Assembly: GCA_001003855.1 (NCBI GenBank) | Contig: LCPX01000031.1 | Span: 1-21,948 of the forward strand | Direction: 5' to 3' | Origin: Candidatus Moranbacteria bacterium GW2011_GWE1_49_15 | GTDB lineage: Bacteria; Patescibacteriota; Minisyncoccia; Moranbacterales; GWC2-37-73 | DNA: 21,948 bases | Part shown: positions 12,456 through 18,703 of the stretch, piece by piece | Layout of the letters: every line of letters begins with the position of its first letter | Numbering within the stretch: position 1 is the first letter of the stretch | Notes under the pieces: generated by a model | The model's database searches: none | What the model was told of the DNA's origin: nothing | Seen by the model: the letters and a program-made list of their open reading frames with translations, nothing else | Made by a program: the position numbers and the translations under genes

Positions 12456-13814
12456 ATGGAAAATCAGGAAGGCAAACGGATCACGATCGTGGGGACCGGC
12501 TACGTCGGTCTCGTCACCGGTGCTTGTTTCGCGGAAATGGGCATCCCCGTCACCTGCGTGGACAAGCGGCCGGAAATCGTCCAGATGCTCTGCGACGGGA
12601 AGATTCCCATCCATGAGCCGGGCCTTGAGCCCATGGTCCTCAATAACTATGCCGAAGGAAGGCTCCGTTTCACGACGTCGCTTCCCGAGGCCATGGCCGA
12701 GTCCAACGTCTATTTCATCGCCGTGGGCACACCCCAAGGCGAGGACGGCTCAGCCGATCTCCAGCATGTGTTGGCGGTCGCCCGCGAAATCGGGCAGAAT
12801 CTTTCGGGTTACGTCGTGGTCGTGAACAAATCCACGGTTCCCGTGATGACTGCCGACAAGGTGCGTGCAGCCATTCAGGAGGAGCTCGACAAGCGCGGCG
12901 CGGATTTCAAGTTCGACGTCGTCAGCAATCCCGAGTTTCTCAAGGAGGGGGCGGCGGTCGTAGATTTCATGAAACCCGACCGCATCGTTATCGGCGTGGA
13001 CGACCAGCAAGGGCAAGCGGCCGAAATCATGCGCCGGCTCTACGCCCCGTTCAACCGCAACCACGAACGCACCATTTTCATGGGCGTGCGCGACGCGGAG
13101 ATGACGAAATACGCGGCCAACGCCATGCTCGCCACCAAGATCTCGTTCATCAACGAGATCGCGGGTATCTGCGACGCCCTCGACGTCGACGTTGAGAACG
13201 TGCGCCGGGGCATCGGTTCCGATTCGCGTATCGGCTATTCCTTCATCTATCCCGGAGCGGGGTATGGCGGAAGTTGTTTCCCCAAGGACGTGAAAGCGCT
13301 CCTTCGTACTGCGGAAGACTGTGAAGTCGATCCGGTGGTTCTCCGCGGAGTGGAAGTTCGGAACCAAGCGCAGAAGAAAATCCTGTTCCGAAAAATCACT
13401 GCCAAGTACGGCAACGACCTTTCGGGTCTGGTGTTCGCCGTCTGGGGCCTGGCTTTCAAGCCGGAAACCGACGATATGCGCGAGGCGACCTCAATGGTCC
13501 TTTTGCATCAGCTCATCGGCGCCGGGGCCAAGGTTTTAGCCTATGATCCGGTGGCGATGGATGTCGCTCGCAAGATTTTTCCGAAGGACTGGTTGGACCA
13601 TGGGCACCTTGTGCTGGTGGACCACCAGTACGACGCAATCAAAGGCGCCGACGCCCTGATCCTGGTGACGGAGTGGAAATGTTTCCGTTCGCCAGATCTG
13701 CATCTGCTGAAGAGGGAGATGCGCCAGAAAGCGGTCTTCGACGGTCGCAACCAATATGACCCGAAGGAGATCAAAGAGGCCGGATTCGAATACTCCGGCA
13801 TCGGACGGCGGTAG
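12456..13814 (+). CDS. ugd: UDP-glucose 6-dehydrogenase (second copy)
   Basis: A 452-residue paralogue of the preceding dehydrogenase, with GTGYVG (13-18), VGTPQGEDGSADL (90-102), KSTVPVMTADKV (125-136), SNPEFLKEGAAV (157-168), Lys218 in EMTKYAANAM, the canonical FINEIA (231-236) and the catalytic Cys274 in GYGGSCFPKD. The C-terminal domain has VWGLAFKPETDDMREA and FDGRNQYD. The start is set by AAGGAGG at 12441-12447, 8 nt before the ATG. It is transcribed alone between its own promoter and terminator. Codon use is visibly more GC-rich (CGC, GCC, ATC, CTC preferred) than in the membrane transferases, which use many ATA and AGA/AGG, so separate acquisition rather than recent duplication is likely. 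Same reaction expected: UDP-glucose to UDP-glucuronate. Confidence 0.92.
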   Translation: MENQEGKRITIVGTGYVGLVTGACFAEMGIPVTCVDKRPEIVQMLCDGKIPIHEPGLEPMVLNNYAEGRLRFTTSLPEAMAESNVYFIAVGTPQGEDGSADLQHVLAVAREIGQNLSGYVVVVNKSTVPVMTADKVRAAIQEELDKRGADFKFDVVSNPEFLKEGAAVVDFMKPDRIVIGVDDQQGQAAEIMRRLYAPFNRNHERTIFMGVRDAEMTKYAANAMLATKISFINEIAGICDALDVDVENVRRGIGSDSRIGYSFIYPGAGYGGSCFPKDVKALLRTAEDCEVDPVVLRGVEVRNQAQKKILFRKITAKYGNDLSGLVFAVWGLAFKPETDDMREATSMVLLHQLIGAGAKVLAYDPVAMDVARKIFPKDWLDHGHLVLVDHQYDAIKGADALILVTEWKCFRSPDLHLLKREMRQKAVFDGRNQYDPKEIKEAGFEYSGIGRR

Positions 13815-13838
13815 AAAGGTTGATGTTTCTTGCAGTTC

Positions 13839-13872
13839 AGCGGCGGTTCCCATTGTGGATCCGCCGCTTTTT
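13839..13872 (+). terminator. Rho-independent terminator after the second dehydrogenase
   Basis: Stem AGCGGCGG / CCGCCGCT (13839-13846 and 13861-13868) with a 14-nt loop and a T-run. TTGACT begins at 13875, again abutting the T-tract. Confidence 0.85.
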
Positions 13873-13968
13873 CTTTGACTGAAATTCGGAAAAAGCGGGG
13901 ATGTAATATAAAAGTGGTCGATATTTTCCATAATAATATTTATTATCTAGAAAAGGAGGTGTTTGAAT

Positions 13969-14119
13969 ATGAAAAAATTATCATGTGCGGACATGGGCAA
14001 GCCGGAATGCCACTTCGTGGCCGAAGGTGAGACCAATGAGGAAGTGAATGCATCCTGACGCCTTGGAAGGCATGAGCGAAGAGGAAATGATGCGGATGAT
14101 GGACGAGAAGATGATGTAA
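13969..14119 (+). pseudogene. Broken DUF1059-like small protein gene (internal deletion/frameshift)
   Basis: AAGGAGGT at 13953-13960 is an excellent SD, 8 nt before the ATG. The frame reads MKKLSCADMGKPECHFVAEG followed by ETNEEVNAS and a TGA at 14056-14058 (29 residues). This matches the N-terminal half of DUF1059-type small proteins (MKxLSCxDxG, C, FxAxGET, EEV). Just past the break, a different frame gives HPDALEGMSEEEMMRMMD up to a TAA at 14117-14119, which fits the C-terminal part of the same kind of protein. The helix normally lying between EEV and the His-containing segment is missing, so the simplest reading is a deletion of non-multiple-of-three length near 14045-14050. A terminator follows at 14153. 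Alternatives: a sequencing/assembly error, or two overlapping tiny ORFs. The family call is from memory of the pattern. Confidence 0.6.
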
Positions 14120-14152
14120 TTACTAACGGTAGGATATGACTGATTCGAGATG

Positions 14153-14184
14153 AACAGGCTCTCTTTCGGGGAGCCTGTTTTTGT
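14153..14184 (+). terminator. Rho-independent terminator after the DUF1059-like remnant
   Basis: Stem AACAGGCTC / GAGCCTGTT (14153-14161 and 14171-14179), 9-nt loop, followed by TTTTGTTG. The T-tract leads into the TTG-type -35 of the next promoter. Confidence 0.8.
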
Positions 14185-14212
14185 TGTTGAAAAAGGGAAA
14201 ATAAGATAAAAT
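14184..14212 (+). promoter_or_regulatory. Promoter candidate for the GT4 gene at 14243
   Basis: TTGTTG (14184-14189) and TAAAAT (14207-14212), spacer 17 nt. The predicted start is at about 14219-14220, which coincides with the ATG of an 8-codon upstream ORF. Confidence 0.45.
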
Positions 14213-14219
14213 ATAGACT

Positions 14220-14246
14220 ATGAAGACCCTAAGTCAAATATTATGA
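14220..14246 (+). CDS. Tiny upstream ORF (MKTLSQIL), coupled to the GT4 start
   Basis: ATG at 14220 followed by seven codons and TGA at 14244-14246. Its stop overlaps the ATG of the GT4 gene as ATGA (14243-14246). No SD precedes it, but the predicted transcription start falls on or next to its ATG, so it could be translated from a leaderless mRNA and deliver ribosomes to the SD-less GT4 start. It may also be a chance ORF. Confidence 0.3.
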   Translation: MKTLSQIL

Positions 14247-15412
14247 AAGTATTGTTTTTCAATTATGAATATCCTCCTTTGGGGGGCGGGGCGGCGAACG
14301 CTACTGAATATATCCTAAGGGAATATGCCAAGATTCCCGGTTTGAAAGTGGATTTGGTGACATCCTCCGTCGATTCCGAATACCATTTGGACAGGATCGG
14401 AAATAACGTGAAGGTACATAGGTTGCCGATCGGGAAAAGTGAAAAAAATCTGCACTACCAATCGCAGAAGGACTTGTTGGTTTACATTTGGAAAGCCTAT
14501 CGGTTTTCTAAAAAACTTTTAAAAAAAGAAAAATTCGACCTGACGCACTCTTTTTTTACAGTTCCTTGCGGGGCGATCTCCTGGATCTTTTGGGTCACCA
14601 AAAAGATCCCATATATAATCTCGCTCCGGGGAAGCGACGTTCCGGGATACAGCGACAGGTTCACTTTCATATATGGATCCGTTTCTTTCCTGTTTAAAGA
14701 AATCTGGAGGAGGTCGGCGGCTGTGGTATCGAACAGCCAAGGTCTTAAAGATTTGGCGCTTAAGACCGATCCTAGGAGGGATATAGGGATCATATATAAC
14801 GGGGTGGATGTGGAAAAATTCAAACCTCAATCCGGAAAGAAAGAGGAGGGCAAGACTTATCTCACGGTCGGAGCCAGCAGGATAACGGGACGCAAAGGAA
14901 TCGTTTACTTGATCGACGCCATAAAGACGCTTTCGGAAAAATATCCGAACATATACATGGATGTCATGGGTGAGGGAAATGCCAAGGAAGATCTCGAAGC
15001 CCATGTCAGGGATCTGGGATTGGAGGATAGGATAAGGTTTATCGGCAGGGTTCCTAATAATGAGACGTACGTGCATTATCAAAAAGCAGACATCTTCGTC
15101 TTACCTTCCATGAACGAGGGAATGAGCAATGCTATGCTTGAAGCTTTGGCTTCCGGGCTTCCGATTATTTCTACCAACACCGGGGGCGCGGACGAATTGG
15201 TGAAAAACGGCGTCAATGGATTGATCGTGAAGATGAAGGACGGTGACGATTTGGCGGACAAGATCGAGAGACTCGTCGTCGATAAGGATTTGAGAAGCAG
15301 GATGTCCGCGGAAAGTAGGAGATTGGCGGAAAAAATGAGCTGGGAAAATGTGGCCAAACAGTATTTCCAGCTGTACGGAGAAGTATTGGAAAAAAGAGAG
15401 ATTAAGAAATAA
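14243..15412 (+). CDS. GT4 family glycosyltransferase (group 1, GT-B fold)
   Basis: A 389-residue GT-B enzyme. It opens MKVLFFNYEYPPLGGGAANA with the glycine-rich loop of the N-domain; SLRGSDVPGY (127-136) and IIYNGVDVEKF (183-193) mark the hinge; the donor domain contains VGASRITGRKG (209-219), GEGN (243-246), FIGRVPN (266-272) and the EX7E motif E292...E300 in NEGMSNAMLEALASGLP, followed by NTGGADELV. All expected elements are present. It probably adds a hexose to a lipid-linked glycan at the cytoplasmic face. It heads the unit that continues with the LPG_synthase_TM protein and the tandem membrane transferases, though the 60-nt gap after it holds a heptad array. The start lacks an SD but overlaps the stop of a tiny upstream ORF. 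Donor and acceptor are unknown. Confidence 0.93.
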   Translation: MKVLFFNYEYPPLGGGAANATEYILREYAKIPGLKVDLVTSSVDSEYHLDRIGNNVKVHRLPIGKSEKNLHYQSQKDLLVYIWKAYRFSKKLLKKEKFDLTHSFFTVPCGAISWIFWVTKKIPYIISLRGSDVPGYSDRFTFIYGSVSFLFKEIWRRSAAVVSNSQGLKDLALKTDPRRDIGIIYNGVDVEKFKPQSGKKEEGKTYLTVGASRITGRKGIVYLIDAIKTLSEKYPNIYMDVMGEGNAKEDLEAHVRDLGLEDRIRFIGRVPNNETYVHYQKADIFVLPSMNEGMSNAMLEALASGLPIISTNTGGADELVKNGVNGLIVKMKDGDDLADKIERLVVDKDLRSRMSAESRRLAEKMSWENVAKQYFQLYGEVLEKREIKK

Positions 15413-15426
15413 AAAGATAAAAAAAG

Positions 15427-15468
15427 TTACCCATTACCAATTATCGATAATCAATACTTGATACTTGA
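15427..15468. repeat. Degenerate heptanucleotide array E
   Basis: Six consecutive in-phase 7-nt units. The first drift around TTACCNA and the last two are identical TACTTGA; position 1 is always T and position 7 always A. It fills most of the 60-nt gap between the GT4 stop (15412) and the ATG at 15473. Confidence 0.7.
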
Positions 15469-15472
15469 TGAT

Positions 15473-16429
15473 ATGAAAATCGCAATGGATTCGAAAAATA
15501 AAAAAACGGTGAAGTTTTTAGCCAAGCTTCTCGTCAGTCTTGGTTTCGTCGCTTGGCTAGTTTTCAGCATCGATTGGAGAGAAGTGCTTTTTTATGTCGG
15601 CAAGATAAAGGCTTGGCAAGTGGGTTTGTATTACGCGGTTCTGATCGCGGGCATGCTCATTTCCTCATATAAATGGAAAAAATTGGCGGCCTTCAAGGAA
15701 ATCAAGTTGCCGTTCGCGGATTTTTTCAAATTTTATTTGGCCGGGACTTTCGTGAACAATTTCATGCCTTCCTTTATCGGAGGGGATACCTTCCGAGCCT
15801 ACCAAATAGGGAAACCCGAGAAAAAATATAAGGAAGCTGCCTCCACGGTCATAGCGGACAGGATAACCGGTCTTTTGGGGGCGATGCTGCTGGCGCTTTT
15901 TTTCTCGCTTCTGAATTCCGAATCCATAGCACGGAGCGAGATCCTGGTCTTGATAAACTTTGTCGTATTGGGAGCGGTTTTTTGCGCCGCGGCCTTGCTG
16001 TTGGCCAAGAAGATTTCTTTTTGGAAGAAGATTCCCGGATTTTTACCTGAAAAGATTTCGGAATTCATCCGAATCTTGAACGGCTATACGGAGAGGGGGA
16101 TGTTTTCAAAGGCTATGCTTTATTCTTTCGTTTTCGGTCTGGTCGGGCTGGCTGCATCCAATTACGTGCTTTTCTTCGCTTTCGGGGCGGAGATAGATAT
16201 CCTGGATTATCTTTCGGTGATATTTTTGGTCAGCATAGTGTCCTCGATTCCGGTGAGTATCAATAATATTGGGATTAAGGAATGGGCGTATGTCACTTTC
16301 TTCGGTTTCTTCGGCATAAGCGGTTCACTGGTCGTCACCATAGCTTTGCTTAGCCGGATTTTGCAGATGATGTTGAGCTTTTTCGCATTGCCATTATATC
16401 TTCGCTCCAAAGACGGGGAATCGGAATAA
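15473..16429 (+). CDS. Flippase-like membrane protein, LPG_synthase_TM (UPF0104) family
   Basis: A 318-residue membrane protein with about eight helices, beginning VKFLAKLLVSLGFVAWLVF and continuing with WREVLFYVGKI, WQVGLYYAVLIAGMLISSYKWKKL, and the conserved family signature GTFVNNFMPSFIGGDTFRAY (the NxxxPxxxGGDxxR core), then ADRITGLLGAMLL and, near the C-terminus, SIPVSINNIGIKEWAYVTFF (the PxxxxxxGxxE core). This is the integral domain shared with lysyl-phosphatidylglycerol synthase/AglD-type proteins. Stand-alone members often lie in glycan clusters beside polyprenyl-phosphate GT2 enzymes and may move or transfer lipid-linked sugars, but the activity is not settled. The start at 15473 is chosen since the in-frame TTG at 15458 lies inside the heptad array; an ATG at 15485 is possible. 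No SD. Confidence 0.88.
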   Translation: MKIAMDSKNKKTVKFLAKLLVSLGFVAWLVFSIDWREVLFYVGKIKAWQVGLYYAVLIAGMLISSYKWKKLAAFKEIKLPFADFFKFYLAGTFVNNFMPSFIGGDTFRAYQIGKPEKKYKEAASTVIADRITGLLGAMLLALFFSLLNSESIARSEILVLINFVVLGAVFCAAALLLAKKISFWKKIPGFLPEKISEFIRILNGYTERGMFSKAMLYSFVFGLVGLAASNYVLFFAFGAEIDILDYLSVIFLVSIVSSIPVSINNIGIKEWAYVTFFGFFGISGSLVVTIALLSRILQMMLSFFALPLYLRSKDGESE

Positions 16430-16434
16430 TATCC

Positions 16435-16463
16435 TTGTAAAAATGAAGGAAATGTTTTAGAAT
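16435..16463 (+). promoter_or_regulatory. Promoter candidate for the tandem membrane transferases
   Basis: TTGTAA (16435-16440) and TAGAAT (16458-16463), spacer 17 nt. The predicted start, near 16470, lies 73 nt before the ATG at 16543, and the leader contains a 10-codon ORF and a small hairpin. Confidence 0.45.
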
Positions 16464-16475
16464 AGGAGCACGAAC

Positions 16476-16508
16476 ATGCAAAATAAAAATAGAATAATCA
16501 ATAAATAA
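16476..16508 (+). CDS. Ten-codon leader ORF (MQNKNRIINK) upstream of the tandem transferases
   Basis: ATG at 16476 with AGGAG at 16464-16468, 7 nt upstream, an SD better than that of the real genes around it. It stops with TAA at 16506-16508. A small stem, GGCTT-GAAT-AAGCC (16512-16525), and a T-rich stretch follow before the ATG at 16543. It could be a leader peptide of a regulatory leader, but the promoter called at 16435-16463 would start transcription after the SD. Low-complexity codons (Asn, Lys, Ile) allow a chance ORF. Confidence 0.25.
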   Translation: MQNKNRIINK

Positions 16509-16542
16509 AATGGCTTGAATAAGCCTTTATTGTATTTAAGTT

Positions 16543-18693
16543 ATGCTCAAAAAAATAGGATCGAAAGCCGCTTTCATCGCAGGGAATCTTTTTTCAAAAA
16601 AACATCTCACGAAAACGCTCCTGGTTTTTTCCTTGATAGTCTATTTTGTTTTCGGCTTCATCCATCTTACGAAATTCATATCCGCCGATGAGCATTTTTG
16701 GTTGCCTAATTCGGGCACGGAGCGTATACAGGACTATTGGAACGCCATAGCTGAAGGAAAATGGAAAAATACGAGAATAAATGACAAACCCGGAATAACC
16801 TTGGCGTACACTTCCGGGCTAGCGCTTCTTTTCGAGGATGATTTGGAATCGCAGATTGTTTATGATGAGAAAAAAGGATCGGTAAAGATATTCGATCCCG
16901 AAAAGACGGAAAGTATAAACTTTAGCTTCAGGCTGCCGATACTTCTTATCTCCGGGTTTTTCTCATTGTTCTTTTTTTGGATAATCAGGAAGCTTACAGG
17001 AAACGAATGGACGGCGCTTTTTTCCGCGACGCTCATCTTGCTTTCTCCTATACTTCTGGGTATGTCGCAGATAGTCAATCCTGATTCTTTGTTTTGGATT
17101 TTTTCGGTGTCCTCCATGCTTTCCTTTTTCGGCTTTTTGATGCTTCGTGAAAGAAAGCTTGTAGTCCTGAGTTCGCTGTTTTTAGGTTTTTCGTTGGCCA
17201 GTAAATATGTCAGCGTTATTTTGTTCCCATTTTTCTTTTTTGCAACACTGGCATATTATTTTTTCGAATATGGAAAGATTTCAAAAAATGTCGAAGATTT
17301 CAGGAAGCTTGTCCTGAGAAACGCGCTGGCGCTTGTGGGCATAATTGCCGGAGGATTGCTTTTGTTCTCATTGATGATGCCGGCGGTTTTCGTGAAGCCG
17401 AAGTATCTCTACGAGGGCACCATAGGATATCCGGGAATGGACAAACTTTTCTTGGTTGAAATGGTTTTGAATCTGCTTTTAATCGCGGATGCGTTTTTCT
17501 GGAAAAGCAAAGGGTTGCGGTTCATGATAGAAAAGCTGTCTTTTTTGCGAAAACCTTTCTCGAAGACGCTTTATGTCTTTTTGGCCGGCGTATTCATATT
17601 CGTCGTCGTGAATTGGATGCTGAAGCATAGGCTGGTCGATTTGGATAATATTGCGTTTGATTTCAAAAGAAAAAATATTTTAGGGAACTATCCTTATGCG
17701 GAAAGGTTTATTATGGAATTCGTGCCTTTGATTTTTTCGCTTTCTCCATTCGTCATATTCTCTCTCATTTTCCTTTGGATAAAATCTTCATTCGCGGAGG
17801 TTAAGGATAGTTTCTTGGTTTTTATGATTTCGACTTTTTTTATGATTTTCTACGTTGCCGTCGTAGAGCAAGGATTGCAGGTAACGATGCGATATTCCAT
17901 CATGCTTTACCCCCTGGCTTCCATTTTGGCGTCCATTTCCCTGGTTGAATTCTTTTCTGGCGAATGGTTAAGGGAGAAGAGCGGCAAAATAATTCTTGGG
18001 ATATTTTCTTTCTTTTCAGTTCTGATATTGGGGATTTACAGCCAATTAATGGTTTCCCAGAATTTTCTGGATTTCATGCAAAGGCAGAAACTGGAAGAAA
18101 TTTTGGATTGGTATGTTTTTTCCGTGCCGGTGATTATCGGGGGTGCGGCAATCGGCGGATTCGTTCTTTATTCTATCCTTAAGAAAGGGTTTTTCAACAG
18201 AATAGGCAATGTCTGGCTATATTCGGGAATAATGACGCTTAGTGTCATAAGTATTTTGTCTATAATGCCGTTTTATTTTAATTACACCAATTCTTTCTTG
18301 CCGAAAAAGTATATCGTCACGGCTGCTTGGGGTTATGGCGGATATGAGGCGGCTCAATATTTAAATTCATTGTCGAACGCCAAGGAATTGGTAGTGTGGT
18401 CCGATTCTTATGGGGTATGTGAATTTTTTGTCGGGAAATGCATTCGCGACTTAAGAGTGGATGTGCTCAAGTATAGGATAGATTATTTTTTCATATCCGC
18501 GAGAGGTCAGCTTAGCACCAGCAGATTCCCGTCTCCCATGGAAAAAGATCCAGTATGGACTCTTACTATCGACGACAGGGCAAAGAATTATCTTAGGATA
18601 TTCAAGGGTCAGCCCGACCTTGCCATAGAACAGTATTGGGAAAAAGAGGCTATTAAGAAGCAACAGGAATCGCAGAATTCAGATTCGAAATAA
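16543..18693 (+). CDS. GT39/PMT-like membrane glycosyltransferase (tandem paralogue 1)
   Basis: A 716-residue integral membrane protein. After a basic tail and a first helix (about 25-41), the first external loop carries SADEHFW (47-53), whose Asp-Glu pair sits at the catalytic position of GT-C transferases, followed by RIQDYWNA and TRINDKPGITLAY (77-89). SQIVNPDSL lies near residue 174. About a dozen membrane helices follow. The C-terminal external part has WGYGGYEAAQYLNSL (about 595-609) and a Cys pair at 626 and 633 that could form a disulfide. It likely moves a sugar from polyprenyl phosphate to a surface acceptor. It shares all these stretches with the next gene, and those present in the visible part with the third, so all three are tandem duplicates. 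The next gene starts 10 nt after its stop. Substrate unknown. Confidence 0.8.
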   Translation: MLKKIGSKAAFIAGNLFSKKHLTKTLLVFSLIVYFVFGFIHLTKFISADEHFWLPNSGTERIQDYWNAIAEGKWKNTRINDKPGITLAYTSGLALLFEDDLESQIVYDEKKGSVKIFDPEKTESINFSFRLPILLISGFFSLFFFWIIRKLTGNEWTALFSATLILLSPILLGMSQIVNPDSLFWIFSVSSMLSFFGFLMLRERKLVVLSSLFLGFSLASKYVSVILFPFFFFATLAYYFFEYGKISKNVEDFRKLVLRNALALVGIIAGGLLLFSLMMPAVFVKPKYLYEGTIGYPGMDKLFLVEMVLNLLLIADAFFWKSKGLRFMIEKLSFLRKPFSKTLYVFLAGVFIFVVVNWMLKHRLVDLDNIAFDFKRKNILGNYPYAERFIMEFVPLIFSLSPFVIFSLIFLWIKSSFAEVKDSFLVFMISTFFMIFYVAVVEQGLQVTMRYSIMLYPLASILASISLVEFFSGEWLREKSGKIILGIFSFFSVLILGIYSQLMVSQNFLDFMQRQKLEEILDWYVFSVPVIIGGAAIGGFVLYSILKKGFFNRIGNVWLYSGIMTLSVISILSIMPFYFNYTNSFLPKKYIVTAAWGYGGYEAAQYLNSLSNAKELVVWSDSYGVCEFFVGKCIRDLRVDVLKYRIDYFFISARGQLSTSRFPSPMEKDPVWTLTIDDRAKNYLRIFKGQPDLAIEQYWEKEAIKKQQESQNSDSK

Positions 18694-18703
18694 TCCTTCA
18701 AAA

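Noticed and set aside
12750..13367. Open frame of 205 codons antisense to the second UDP-glucose dehydrogenase
   Set aside because: Same reasoning: it mirrors the GC-rich codon pattern of the real gene and shows no family features.
13969..14119. Programmed frameshift joining the two halves of the DUF1059-like gene
   Set aside because: No slippery heptamer or stimulatory structure is seen at the junction, and a simple frame change would still leave the central segment missing.
9323..15468. CRISPR-like interpretation of the short repeats
   Set aside because: Units are 7 nt, tandem without spacers, and there are no cas genes.
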